Source: Herbaspirillum sp. CF444
GTDB taxonomy: Bacteria > Pseudomonadota > Gammaproteobacteria > Burkholderiales > Burkholderiaceae_D
DNA length: 64,000 nucleotides
Assembly: GCF_000282135.1 (NCBI RefSeq)
Contig: NZ_AKJW01000067.1
Span: forward strand, 1-64,000
Direction of reading: 5' to 3'
Made by a program: the position numbers and the translations under genes. Shown here piece after piece: positions 37,251 to 46,427 of this stretch (positions are counted from its first letter, which is position 1; each line of letters begins with the position of its first letter). The notes beneath the pieces are model-generated. The model worked only from the letters and a program-made list of their open reading frames with translations, did not search any database and was not told where the DNA came from.

Positions 37251-38222
37251 ATGCCCAATCCCGCCATTCCTGCCATCCTGCAAAACCTGCGCCTGCCCAT
37301 CATTGCCTCGCCGATGTTCATCGCCAGCAGCCCTGCGCTGGTGGCGGCCCAATGCAAGGCGGGCATCGTCGGCTCCTTTCCTGCGCTCAACGCGCGTCCG
37401 GCGGAACAGCTTGATGTCTGGCTGACGCAATTGCAGACCGAACTGGCGACGTACCAGGCCGCCAATCCGGACGCCATCATCGGCCCGATCGCCGTCAACC
37501 AGATCGTGCATCAGTCCAACGACCGCCTCGCCCACGACGTCGAAGTCTGCGTGAAGCATCGCGTGCCCATCATCATTTCCAGCCTGCGCGCGCCGCCGCA
37601 GGAAATGCTGGACGCCATCCACAGCTATGGCGGCATCGTGCTGCACGACGTGATCTCGATCCGCCATGCGCAGAAGGCGCTGGAAGCCGGCGTCGACGGC
37701 CTGATCCTGGTGGCGGCCGGCGCCGGCGGTCATGCTGGCGCGCTGTCGCCGTTCGCGTTGGTGGGCGAAGTGCGCAAGTTCTTCAAGGGCCCGCTGATCC
37801 TGTCCGGCGCCATCGCCACCGGCGACGCCGTCCTGTCGGCGCAAGCCATGGGCGCCGACCTGGCCTACATCGGCTCGCGCTGGCTGGCGACCAGGGAAGC
37901 CAACGTCACCGACGAATATCGCCAGGCCATCGTCGAGTCGACCGCCGCCGACGTGGTGTACACCAACCTGTTCACCGGCGTGCACGGCAACTACCTGAAA
38001 AAGTCCATCGTCAACGCCGGTCTCGATCCCGACAACCTGCCGGAGGCGGACAAGACCAAGATGAATTTCGGCTCCGGCGGCGACACCAAGGCCAAGGCAT
38101 GGCGCGACATCTGGGGTGCAGGCCAGGCAGTGGGCCTGATGGACGACGTGCCGACGGTGGCGGAAATGGTGAACCGACTGGAAAGCGAATACGCCGCAGC
38201 GCGTCGGCGCCTGGCACTCTGA
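37251..38222 (+). CDS. Nitronate monooxygenase (2-nitropropane dioxygenase family)
   Basis: A 323-residue FMN-dependent TIM-barrel enzyme that oxidises alkyl nitronates such as propionate-3-nitronate. Class I features: PIIASPMFIAS at the N-terminus, GLILVAAGAGGHAG with the catalytic-region His, and GADLAYIGSRWLAT for FMN phosphate. It is transcribed alone. Class I enzymes usually detoxify propionate nitronate. Confidence 0.88.
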   Translation: MPNPAIPAILQNLRLPIIASPMFIASSPALVAAQCKAGIVGSFPALNARPAEQLDVWLTQLQTELATYQAANPDAIIGPIAVNQIVHQSNDRLAHDVEVCVKHRVPIIISSLRAPPQEMLDAIHSYGGIVLHDVISIRHAQKALEAGVDGLILVAAGAGGHAGALSPFALVGEVRKFFKGPLILSGAIATGDAVLSAQAMGADLAYIGSRWLATREANVTDEYRQAIVESTAADVVYTNLFTGVHGNYLKKSIVNAGLDPDNLPEADKTKMNFGSGGDTKAKAWRDIWGAGQAVGLMDDVPTVAEMVNRLESEYAAARRRLAL

Positions 38223-38413
38223 GGCAGTCGCATAGCAAGAACCGGCGCGGCTTTGCGGGCGATGCCGGTTTTGCATCGAAGCGACGCCGACAGACGGGTT
38301 CTGTCGGACAAGCTCGCGACTTGCAAATGACTTTGTAACTAAGGACACTTCTCCGGCACTTCTTTCTCGCTTGCATGTCGTACGGTCTCAGACACCATAC
38401 ACGTGAGGATTTC

Positions 38414-38680
38414 ATGACCAGCTTTCTGCGCACCAGAAAAGACCGCCATCCTAAACCGGAAAACAAAGCCCGTCTCCCCCATGAGCATGACCAGTCCGGC
38501 GACAGCCAGCGCAGTGACATCGATCAGAAGGAGATGCGCCGCGCGTATCAAGACATCCGCGAAGGCCAGGTGGACACCGATCTGCGCGGCAGCGGCGGAC
38601 TGGACGAGATCAACAAGGGCGCCGGCAAACGCGCCGGCGAAGCTCCGCGCAAGGACGATCCGTACGACAAATCGCACTGA
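38414..38680 (+). CDS. Hydrophilic hypothetical protein, probably disordered
   Basis: An 88-residue protein rich in Asp, Arg, Lys, Gly and Glu, with no hydrophobic core, from an ATG preceded by GTGAGGAT. It contains repeated charged patches (MRRAYQDIREGQVDTDLRG) and ends KDDPYDKSH. Family not recognised. Base composition resembles the surrounding genes. Confidence 0.6.
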   Translation: MTSFLRTRKDRHPKPENKARLPHEHDQSGDSQRSDIDQKEMRRAYQDIREGQVDTDLRGSGGLDEINKGAGKRAGEAPRKDDPYDKSH

Positions 38681-38775
38681 TGTCCTGATTGCCCGACAGG
38701 CGGCAAATCGGTAGCCTGCATTGGCAAAAAATCAAGAGGCCAGGCAGGAACCGGTCGCACCGCAGGACATTGACG

Positions 38776-38799
38776 ATACGCCGCTCATCAGCGGCGTAT
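38776..38799. terminator. Hairpin between convergent genes
   Basis: A perfect 10-bp stem (ATACGCCGCT at 38776-38785 with 38790-38799) and loop CATC. It lies between the hydrophilic protein gene and the convergent hydrolase gene, but lacks a long T-run. Confidence 0.55.
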
Positions 38800-38830
38800 T
38801 GCGTTTGTGGCCGGCATTCACAGCTGCCAT

Positions 38831-39526
38831 TTAAAGCGACGAGTCCGCGATCCACCCGCTGATGATGCCGAACAACTCCTGCGGCTTTTCCATCGGCGTC
38901 ATGTGGCCGCAATCGCGCACGATCTCGAAACGCGCCGCCGGAATGCGCTGCGCCATTTCCGCCGATTCTTCCACCGTGCGCAAACGGTCTGCATCGCTCG
39001 CCACGATCAGCGTCGGACAGGCAATGCGATGCAGGTCGGCGTAACTGCCGTCGCGCAGCGTCGACAGCTGGCGCAGAAAAACTTCCTTGCCGTTGGCCAG
39101 CGCCATGGCTTGCAAGCGTTGCAACAAAACCTGGTCGGTCGCCCGATCGGGATGCAGCGACGACGCCAGCGCGCGCGAGGTCAGGCCCTTGAACGGCGCC
39201 TTTTCCGCCAGCGCGATCTGCGCCAGCGTGCCGGCCGATTCCTTCTCGCTTTGCGGACGCGAGGAGGTATTGAGCAAACCCAGTCCGAGCACGCGCCCGG
39301 GCGCCTTCAAGGCAATCGCCTGCGCCACGAAACCGCCCATCGAAAAACCGAACAGCACGAACTTTTCCGGCGCCGCCGACAGCACGCGATCGGCCATCGC
39401 GGAGATCGAGCCATCCAGTCCGAGATTGCCGAAATGCAGATTGCCCAGCGTGGCAAGATCGGTCCGCATGTCGTCCCACAAGGCTTCGTTCAACATGAAG
39501 CCGGGCAAAAAAACCAGGTCGCGCAT
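38831..39526 (-). CDS. Alpha/beta-fold hydrolase
   Basis: A 231-residue hydrolase. Start at the ATG 39526, preceded by a purine-rich GAAAGAGAAAAAG. The nucleophile elbow is FGFSMGGF, the acidic residue lies in IVASDADRL, and the catalytic His in DCGHMTPMEKPQEL. Size and motifs fit small carboxylesterase/BioH-like enzymes. The substrate cannot be assigned. Confidence 0.85.
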   Translation of the reverse strand: MRDLVFLPGFMLNEALWDDMRTDLATLGNLHFGNLGLDGSISAMADRVLSAAPEKFVLFGFSMGGFVAQAIALKAPGRVLGLGLLNTSSRPQSEKESAGTLAQIALAEKAPFKGLTSRALASSLHPDRATDQVLLQRLQAMALANGKEVFLRQLSTLRDGSYADLHRIACPTLIVASDADRLRTVEESAEMAQRIPAARFEIVRDCGHMTPMEKPQELFGIISGWIADSSL

Positions 39527-39561
39527 TTTCTTTTTCTCTTTCCTTGTCCGGGATATTGCTC

Positions 39562-40014
39562 TTAGGGCTGTTCGTTTCTTGGACGACGCTGCAGCGTCAT
39601 GACTTCGCCGTCGACCGCAAACAATTGCAAGGTCTTGCCGTCGATCTTGTAGCGCTCCAGCGCCTGCAATTTGTCGAGGAAGGCCGACTCGAATTCCATC
39701 GCCTTGCCCATGCAGGCCATGCGCGTGGCGGCGGCGTGGCCTATCGTCAGACGGCTGCCGTCGCGCAGCACATACGGCGCGTTGAACCGGTTGCACCAGG
39801 CGCGACCGCTGACGCTGGCTTGCTTGCCGTTATCCTGAAAGTTCAGGATAACCGGCTCGCCATTGTCTCCATGCGGAATCTCGTGGCCGGGCCAGCTGGT
39901 CAGTTCCCATAGCGACGTGGTCAGGTCAGCGCTCGTCGTGGAAGATGAGCTTGCGCACGCCGCCAGGGCAAATGCCGCCAGTGTCGCCGCCGTGATTGCC
40001 GGATATCGTTTCAT
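39562..40014 (-). CDS. META-domain lipoprotein (HslJ-like)
   Basis: A 150-residue lipoprotein with signal peptide and lipobox ALAAC (Cys20). The META domain follows, with SLWELTSWPG, SGRAWCNRFNAPY and ATRMACMGKAMEFESAFLDKL when read in parts; the two cysteines probably pair. Members are linked to heat-shock or antibiotic-stress responses (HslJ), but this is family-level inference. Confidence 0.82.
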   Translation of the reverse strand: MKRYPAITAATLAAFALAACASSSSTTSADLTTSLWELTSWPGHEIPHGDNGEPVILNFQDNGKQASVSGRAWCNRFNAPYVLRDGSRLTIGHAAATRMACMGKAMEFESAFLDKLQALERYKIDGKTLQLFAVDGEVMTLQRRPRNEQP

Positions 40015-40073
40015 GTCCCTGCGCTCCTTTCAGGATTCAGTCCGTTCACTCCAACCCGCTTATTTCAATCCGT

Positions 40074-41234
40074 TTATTCCAGCCATTTTGCGCGGCTAGC
40101 CGCCAGCGCCACCGCGAAACACAGCACGCCGATGAATCCCAGCGCCGCCTGCAAGCCGAAGCCGTGCGCCAGAAAACCCACAACCGGCGGGCCGATCAGG
40201 CTGCCGCTGTAGCCGAGCGTGGCCACGCCCGCCAGCGCGATCGCACCATGCCGGCCCGCCGCGCTGAACACAAAAGGAAACACCATCGCCACGCCGCTGC
40301 CGGCAATCGCAAAACCGAGAATCGCCAGCGGAATGTCCGGCGCCGCCACGGCGAGAAACACCCCGACGCTAGCCAGCAGCGAACCGAAGCCGACCACCTT
40401 GCGCGCGCCCCAGCGCTCTTTGAAGCGATCGCCGACCAGCCGCGCCAGCAGCATCATGCCGGCGAACGCGGCATACGCCAGCGGCGCGCCGCCGTCGCCC
40501 GCGCCCATGTGATCCTTCATGTACAGGCCGCTCCAGTCGGCGATCGATCCCTCGACGATGGCGCCGCAAAAGCCGATCAGTCCCAGCGCCACCAGATGGC
40601 CGTGCGGGATGGCGAATATCTTGCGGTCCGCACTCGGTTCCGGCCGGTCATTAGGCAGGGCCTTGTAACCCCAGCGCAGCGGCGCCAGGAAAAGCAGGCT
40701 CAACGCCAGGAAATGCCACAGCGGCGCAATCTCAAAGGATGCTACCGCGCTGCCGAGCAAGGCCCCGCTGAAGGTGCCCACGCAAAACCACGCGTGCAGC
40801 AGCGACATGATGGAGCGACCGGCTTTTTTCTCGGCCACCGCACCCAGTGCGTTGATGGCGACGTCAAAGCAGCTGGACGCCGCACCGTACACCATGCTGA
40901 ACAGCATCAGCACCGGCAGGCCGGGCGCACAGCCGATGGCCGGCAGCGACAACAACAGCATCAGTCCCGCATACCAGGCCGTGCGGCGCGCGCCGTAATG
41001 CGCGTTAAGCCACGCCGCCAGCGGAAACGAACCGACGGCGCCGATGCCGCCGCACAGCAGCACCAGGCTCAGGGTGGCGGCATCGAGTTGCAAGTTGTCG
41101 CGGATCGACGGGATGCGCGCGGCCCAGCTGGCATACAGCAAGCCCAGCAGGAAAAAGAAAAACGGAATGGCGATCTGCCGCCATCGCACGCGCAACGCCG
41201 AAGCGCCGAGACTTTCAGTCAGGTCGGTTGTCAT
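40074..41234 (-). CDS. MFS transporter (fucose/sugar-permease-like)
   Basis: A 386-residue membrane protein with about 12 predicted helices. It resembles the MFS members with FFLLGLLYASWAARIPSIRD at the N-terminus (YbjJ type). Glycine-rich stretches (LVLLCGGIGAVGSFPLAAW) and a cytoplasmic basic loop fit MFS symmetry. The substrate is unknown. Confidence 0.85.
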   Translation of the reverse strand: MTTDLTESLGASALRVRWRQIAIPFFFFLLGLLYASWAARIPSIRDNLQLDAATLSLVLLCGGIGAVGSFPLAAWLNAHYGARRTAWYAGLMLLLSLPAIGCAPGLPVLMLFSMVYGAASSCFDVAINALGAVAEKKAGRSIMSLLHAWFCVGTFSGALLGSAVASFEIAPLWHFLALSLLFLAPLRWGYKALPNDRPEPSADRKIFAIPHGHLVALGLIGFCGAIVEGSIADWSGLYMKDHMGAGDGGAPLAYAAFAGMMLLARLVGDRFKERWGARKVVGFGSLLASVGVFLAVAAPDIPLAILGFAIAGSGVAMVFPFVFSAAGRHGAIALAGVATLGYSGSLIGPPVVGFLAHGFGLQAALGFIGVLCFAVALAASRAKWLE

Positions 41235-41361
41235 GCAGTCAAGAGAGGAATAAACTTCTGTCAGCCGTCATTATCTCGCATCCGCCGACATCGCTTTTGC
41301 ATTCCGTGCGATTTCGTACCATCCCGATGATGTTTTTTCATTGCGCCCGCCGTAACTTGCC

Positions 41362-42057
41362 ATGTCTTCCCATGACTTGCCACCCGGCGCCGTTCCGTTT
41401 TTTTGCATGACCGTCTCCACTGATCCGAACCTCCTCCCCACGCTGAAGCTTGAGCGCCAGGCCATCGATGCACTGCTGGCGCTGCAACACCTGATCGACG
41501 ACTACACGCCGCGGCACGAAAGCCGCGTCGCCGACCTGGCGCTGCGCATCGGCCGGCAACTGCAACTGAGCGAAGCACGACTGGAAGCCCTCCACCTGGC
41601 CGCGCGCGTGCACGACATCGGCAAGGTCGACATCCCGCTGGACATCCTCAACAAACCCGGCAAGCTCAGCGATGCCGAATTTGCACTGATCCAGACCCAC
41701 GCACAGACCAGTTACGACGTGCTGAGCCGCATTTCGTTCACGCTGCCGGTCGCCGAGATCGTCTACGCCCACCATGAATACCTCGACGGCTCCGGCTATC
41801 CGCGCGGCTTGCACGGCGATCAAATCATGCTGGAGTCGCGCATCCTGACCGTGGCCGACATTGTCGAATCGATGTCGGAAGACCGGCCCTATCGCAAGAG
41901 CCTAGGTATGGCCGCCGCGCTCGACGAGATCCGCCGCCTGCGCGGCACGCGCCTGGATCCGGCGGTGGTCGACGCCTGCCTGCTGCTGTGCACCGAGTCT
42001 TGTTGCGGCACTCAGGCAGAGCCGCAACAAGGCTCGGCGCAATCCGCTACACTCTGA
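41362..42057 (+). CDS. Stand-alone HD-GYP domain protein
   Basis: A 231-residue protein with the HD-GYP signature: HDIGKVDIP, then HHEYLDGSGYP (HHExxDGxGYP). HD-GYP enzymes hydrolyse c-di-GMP. No receiver or sensor domain precedes it. The C-terminus is Cys/Ser-rich (CLLLCTESCCG). The start is uncertain: ATG 41362 or ATG 41407, neither with a clear ribosome site. It ends 71 bp before an MFS gene. Confidence 0.88.
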   Translation: MSSHDLPPGAVPFFCMTVSTDPNLLPTLKLERQAIDALLALQHLIDDYTPRHESRVADLALRIGRQLQLSEARLEALHLAARVHDIGKVDIPLDILNKPGKLSDAEFALIQTHAQTSYDVLSRISFTLPVAEIVYAHHEYLDGSGYPRGLHGDQIMLESRILTVADIVESMSEDRPYRKSLGMAAALDEIRRLRGTRLDPAVVDACLLLCTESCCGTQAEPQQGSAQSATL

Positions 42058-42127
42058 GCAGAGCCGGGGACGGCATTGCATCGTCCTCCGCATCCATCAT
42101 AAGAAACCAGATGGCAACCAGCCGTCG

Positions 42128-43402
42128 ATGCTCAAGAGACAAGCCATGCCCGATCCGACTGCCGCCTCCGACGAGGGGCGCAAACTCCCCCACACTCATC
42201 ATGACTTCATTACGCGCCATCCGCTGCTGACCGCGCTGGCCCTGTCGCTGGGCACCGCCATCGCGCTCGGCGTGGCGCGCTTCTCTTATGCATTGTTGCT
42301 GTCGCCGATGCGCACAGACCTCGGCTGGCCCTATCTGATCGCCGGCGGCATGAACACCGGCAACGCGCTCGGCTATCTGCTCGGCGCACTCATTACGCCG
42401 TCGCTGGCGCGCCGCTTCGGTTCGCACAAGATGCTGGTCGGCGGCGCGCTGGCGACGGCATTCTTCATCGTCCTGTCGGGCTTGTTCATCGATACCGCGA
42501 CCTTGCTGTTCCTGCGCATCGTGACCGGCGCGGTCAGCGCCTTCATCTTCATTTCGGGCGGCATCCTGGCGACGCGACTGGCGGCGCTGCATCCGCAACG
42601 CGCGGGATTTCTGCTGGGCGTGTTCTACGGCGGCAGCGGCATCGGCATCGTGATCTCGGCCTGGCTGGTGCCGCTGACGATTGCCGCCGCCAACGCGTAT
42701 GGCGTTGCGCACAGCTGGCAATGGGCGTGGCTGGCGATGGGGATCCTGAGCCTGGTCGCCACGGCCTTCATGACGCCGCCGGCGCTACGCATCCCCGATC
42801 TGCCGCCGCAAGTGCGCGGCGCGGGACGGGTACGGCTACGCACACTCGGATTCAGCCTGACGAGTTATTTCATGTTCGGTTTGGGCTATATCGGATACAT
42901 GACCTTCGTCATCGCGTTGCTGAAGGAGCAAGGCATGTCGGCCGGCATGATCACGCTGTTCTACACGCTGCTGGGTGTCGCGGTGGTGGCATCGTCGCGC
43001 CTGTGGGCCGGCATGCTGGACAAGTTCAAAGGCGGCGAATCGCTGGCCATCCTCAACGCGCTATTGAGCATCGCCACGCTGCTGCCGGCGGTGACGGCGG
43101 CACCGGTGGCGGTGTTCATTTCCGGATTGATGTTCGGCGGCGTGTTTCTGTCTGCCGTCGCGTCAACCACGGCGCTGGTGCGACACAATCTGCCGCCGGC
43201 CAGCTGGTCGGTCGGCATCAGTGCGTTCACGATCGTGTTTGCGGCCGGACAGATCGTCGGCCCGAGCATCGTCGGCTGGATCGCCGACCGCAGCGGCGGC
43301 CTGCAGCAAGGCCTGATGTTCTCTGCGGCGGCCTTGCTGATCGGGGCGCTGCTGGCGTGGCGCCAGCACCCCCTGTCGTCAGCCCAGGTGCTTGCGCAAT
43401 GA
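42128..43402 (+). CDS. YbfB/YjiJ-family MFS transporter
   Basis: A 424-residue transporter with about 12 helices. It has the family start [21 protein letters not shown] and [24 protein letters not shown] when read in pieces. A second ATG at 42146 has a better ribosome site (AAGAGAC). Its 3' end overlaps the convergent hisC end by 24 bp (43379-43402). The substrate is unknown. Confidence 0.87.
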   Translation: MLKRQAMPDPTAASDEGRKLPHTHHDFITRHPLLTALALSLGTAIALGVARFSYALLLSPMRTDLGWPYLIAGGMNTGNALGYLLGALITPSLARRFGSHKMLVGGALATAFFIVLSGLFIDTATLLFLRIVTGAVSAFIFISGGILATRLAALHPQRAGFLLGVFYGGSGIGIVISAWLVPLTIAAANAYGVAHSWQWAWLAMGILSLVATAFMTPPALRIPDLPPQVRGAGRVRLRTLGFSLTSYFMFGLGYIGYMTFVIALLKEQGMSAGMITLFYTLLGVAVVASSRLWAGMLDKFKGGESLAILNALLSIATLLPAVTAAPVAVFISGLMFGGVFLSAVASTTALVRHNLPPASWSVGISAFTIVFAAGQIVGPSIVGWIADRSGGLQQGLMFSAAALLIGALLAWRQHPLSSAQVLAQ

Positions 43403-44446
43403 TGTAATCAGCGTCCCGCACGCGTCGTCGGTGCCGACGGTGATGCGCAGGAACTGATTGATGCGCGCGCTGGTGAAGTGACGCACGATGATGCCGTCGC
43501 CGCGCAGCAATGCCGCCAGTCCCGCCGCGTCGTGTTGCGGATGACGAGCGAACACGAAGTTGGCCGCCGACGGCAGCACCTCGAAACCGAGCGCCGTCAA
43601 CTCCGCCACCATTTTTCCGCGGCTGGCGATGACCGCCTTGCGGGTCCGGTCGAAATGTTCGTCGTCTTCCATTGCAACCGTCGCGCCGACGATCGCGATG
43701 CGATCCAGCGGGTAGGAATTGAAACTGTTCTTGACGCGTTCCAGTGCGCCGATCAGATCGGCGTGGCCCACCGCAAAGCCGACGCGCAAGCCCGCCAGCG
43801 AACGCGACTTGGACAGCGTCTGCACCACCAGCAGGTTGGGATAACGCGCCACCAGAGCGATGGCGCTATCGCCGCCGAAATCGATATACGCTTCGTCGAC
43901 GATCACCACGCGATCCGGATTGCCCGCCAGCATGCGCTCAATGGCGTCGAGCGCCAACAGGCAGCCGGTCGGCGCATTCGGGTTCGGGAAAATGATGCCG
44001 CCGATGGCGGCGCCATGGCCGAGGTAGTCCTCGACACGGATAGTAAAGTCGTCCGCCAGCGGCACCGCGCGATAGGCCACTTCATACAGGCCGGCGTAGG
44101 TCGGATAGAAGCTGTAGGTGATGTCCGGGAACAGGATCGGCGCGCCATGCTTGAGCAATGCCTGGAAAGCATGCGCCAGCACCTCGTCCGAACCATTGCC
44201 CACAAACACTTGTGCCGGCGACAAGCCGTGGCGCCTGGCGATCGCCAGTTTCAGCGGTTCGGCATCGGGATTCGGATACAGGCGCAGGTTGTCGCCGACT
44301 TCCTGCGCCATCGCAGCGATCGCCTTGGGCGAGGGGCCGTAGGGATTTTCGTTGGTGTTGAGCTTGACCAGATTGCTGATCTTGGGCTGTTCGCCGGGAG
44401 TGTAAGGCGTCAGGCGGCTGACGATGGGGCTCCAGAATTTGCTCAT
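43379..44446 (-). CDS. hisC: Histidinol-phosphate aminotransferase
   Basis: PLP enzyme of histidine synthesis. The 355-residue product has NENPYGPSP near the N-terminus, [19 protein letters not shown] and the PLP-lysine in [14 protein letters not shown]. There is no other his gene nearby. In this group a hisC usually lies in the main his operon, so this may be a second copy or have a different aromatic/amino-acid specificity. Confidence 0.88.
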   Translation of the reverse strand: MSKFWSPIVSRLTPYTPGEQPKISNLVKLNTNENPYGPSPKAIAAMAQEVGDNLRLYPNPDAEPLKLAIARRHGLSPAQVFVGNGSDEVLAHAFQALLKHGAPILFPDITYSFYPTYAGLYEVAYRAVPLADDFTIRVEDYLGHGAAIGGIIFPNPNAPTGCLLALDAIERMLAGNPDRVVIVDEAYIDFGGDSAIALVARYPNLLVVQTLSKSRSLAGLRVGFAVGHADLIGALERVKNSFNSYPLDRIAIVGATVAMEDDEHFDRTRKAVIASRGKMVAELTALGFEVLPSAANFVFARHPQHDAAGLAALLRGDGIIVRHFTSARINQFLRITVGTDDACGTLITSLRKHLG

Positions 44447-44667
44447 GGGAATGATTTTCGGAAGATTCTACGTAAAGTTCTGCGGGAAAGCGTCTATGGT
44501 AACAAACCCCGGCCGGCGGCGCGGCACAGATAAAGCGGACAGTAACGCAAACCACGTCAACTGAGGCCCTTGCTTGCGCATTAATGGCATGCGCAAGGAG
44601 GGTTGCGCAGGTTCCCGGCGGCAATGCCGGTCAATTCCATCATGACAAATCTATAAAGAGTACTCGC

Positions 44668-45246
44668 ATGGCTGAAGAATTCGAAGTCCCAAGTCCGCAT
44701 GAACATCATCTGGAACACGTCACCGAACACGCACACGAGAGCGGCGACAACTTTGCCGGCAAGATCGCCGTCATGACCGCGATCATGGCGACCGTCGGCG
44801 CGCTGTTCAGTTACCAGGCCGGCTCCACCGAGAGCGCCGCCGCCATGAACAAGAACAACGCCGCCATCAAGAAGACCGAAGCGGCCAACCAGTGGAATTA
44901 TTACCAGGCCAAATCCAGCCGCCAGAACCTGGCCGAACTGGCTGCGACCATCCCCGGCGTCGATGCGGCGAAATACACTGCCGCGGCGGAACGCTACAAG
45001 TCGGAAAAGGAAGACATCCGCAAGGCCGCCGAAAAGCTGGAAGCAGAATCCAAGGAATGGGACGAACTGTCCGAAGTCAAACTGCACCAGCACCACCGCT
45101 GGGCGCAGGCCATGACGGCCATCCAGATCGCCATCTCGCTGGCGGCGATCACGCTGCTCACGCGCAAAAATTGGTTGAAGCGCATCTCCTACACCGCAGC
45201 GGGCGCCAGCGTCGTGCTCGGTACGCTGGCGGCGATGCATATCTGA
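44668..45246 (+). CDS. DUF4337 membrane protein
   Basis: A 192-residue protein with an amphipathic His/Glu-rich N-terminus, a first membrane helix (about 30-52), a long central coiled coil (QAKSSRQNLAELAATIPG... EKEDIRKAAEKLEAESKE) and two C-terminal helices (about 145-165 and 172-190). The layout matches DUF4337 proteins. Function unknown. Start at ATG 44668. Confidence 0.82.
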   Translation: MAEEFEVPSPHEHHLEHVTEHAHESGDNFAGKIAVMTAIMATVGALFSYQAGSTESAAAMNKNNAAIKKTEAANQWNYYQAKSSRQNLAELAATIPGVDAAKYTAAAERYKSEKEDIRKAAEKLEAESKEWDELSEVKLHQHHRWAQAMTAIQIAISLAAITLLTRKNWLKRISYTAAGASVVLGTLAAMHI

Positions 45247-45302
45247 TTGAAAATCACCGGCACGCATTTCATCAAAAGGTGAGTGCGTGATGGCAAACAG
45301 GT

Positions 45303-45893
45303 TCAGGTTTTTGCTTCGATGTGATAGGTGCCCCACGGGCACAAGGCAAAACGCGCGCTGATCGGCTTTGCCATGATGTCCGGAAAAGCGTCGGCGTCGA
45401 AGACCGCCCACAACGGCCCCAACCCGCCCAGCGGAATCGGCTTGCCGTCCAGATGCGTGGCGACGATGAAGCGATACTTGCGGATATCGGCCATCGTCAC
45501 CTGCACCGCGTAGCCGTCGACGGCGCGCAGCAGAACGTCGCCGACCGCAGCCGCGCCGGCGGCATGCATCACCTCGCTCAGCAAGGGGCCGCTCAGCACA
45601 TGCTGCTTGCCGTCGTATTCCAGCGTGGGCCTGATGCTTGTCTGCGGCAAGGCGCTCAACGCGGCGAAGTCGAAGGTGTGGGCACGGTTGAACTGCAGCT
45701 TCTGCTTGGCCATCATCTGATCCAATGCCGGATCGAGCGCGCCGCGATTGCCTGTGCCGATGGCGCCGGTGACGGTCAGCAGCACCGGACCGGATTCCGT
45801 GCTGCCGACACAGGCGGCCTGCTTCTTGTTTGCGGCGATGGCAACGCTGCTCATGCCGAGCAGCCCGGCGGCGAGAAATTGTCGTTTCTTCAT
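45303..45893 (-). CDS. Exported molybdopterin-domain-like oxidoreductase (small)
   Basis: A 196-residue protein with signal KKRQFLAAGLLGMSSVAIA, which is Tat-like but lacks a strict twin-Arg. The body has FDFAALSALPQTS, VTMADIRKYRFIVAT and GLGPLWAVFD, in the order typical of small SUOX-type molybdopterin-binding proteins found beside sensor kinases. I do not see the conserved cofactor-ligating Cys clearly. No partner gene is adjacent. Start chosen at 45893. Confidence 0.55.
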   Translation of the reverse strand: MKKRQFLAAGLLGMSSVAIAANKKQAACVGSTESGPVLLTVTGAIGTGNRGALDPALDQMMAKQKLQFNRAHTFDFAALSALPQTSIRPTLEYDGKQHVLSGPLLSEVMHAAGAAAVGDVLLRAVDGYAVQVTMADIRKYRFIVATHLDGKPIPLGGLGPLWAVFDADAFPDIMAKPISARFALCPWGTYHIEAKT

Positions 45894-45960
45894 TGTCGGT
45901 CTTTCTCTTTTGTACCAGCGATGAAGCGCATGATGCACGATAAATGCCCATGCCGGATAC

Positions 45961-45983
45961 AAAAAAAGCGGACCGCGGTCCGC
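45961..45983 (-). terminator. Terminator of the small lipoprotein gene
   Basis: A 16-bp palindrome GCGGACCGCGGTCCGC (45968-45983), followed on the minus strand by seven T residues. Confidence 0.85.
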
Positions 45984-46024
45984 CTTTTATTTCTGCCGAC
46001 TCCTATCGCCAGCCTGCGGCTTCC

Positions 46025-46306
46025 TCATCCCACGCATCTGAACATCACCACGCTGCGCGACGGCCGCACGCCGAAGACACCGTCGGAAGTTTCAGCGCCG
46101 GTCAACTGCATGCGCTTGCCGCGTTCCTTGCAATAGGCATCGGCGTTGAGGACGGCGCTCGCGGCGGCACCATCGTTGCCGTTCAGGCGCGACTGTCCGG
46201 TGACCATGTAGGTATCGCGATCGAGCTGCTGAATGGCGCCGCCGGAGGAGCAAGCCGACAACAGAACCGGCAGGAAGAATCCAAGATACAAGCGATGCGG
46301 CTTCAC
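46025..46306 (-). CDS. Small lipoprotein
   Basis: A GTG start at 46306 with AGGGGGC directly upstream gives 93 residues. Signal and lipobox LLSACSS place the lipid Cys at about 19. The rest has a dodecin/YajI-like alternation (QQLDRDTYMVTGQSRLNG... ADAYCKERGKRMQLTG) with two further Cys, probably paired. Function unknown. Confidence 0.78.
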   Translation of the reverse strand: MKPHRLYLGFFLPVLLSACSSGGAIQQLDRDTYMVTGQSRLNGNDGAAASAVLNADAYCKERGKRMQLTGAETSDGVFGVRPSRSVVMFRCVG

Positions 46307-46427
46307 GTGCCCCCTGACAAAACAAAGCGATGGAACCGCAAGGCTAGCGCACAAATTGCCGTCACGCCTGGATGTAAAGAGCGGCGTTACATTGCCTTTA
46401 CAAGATGCCGGCGGCGACGCCGCGACG

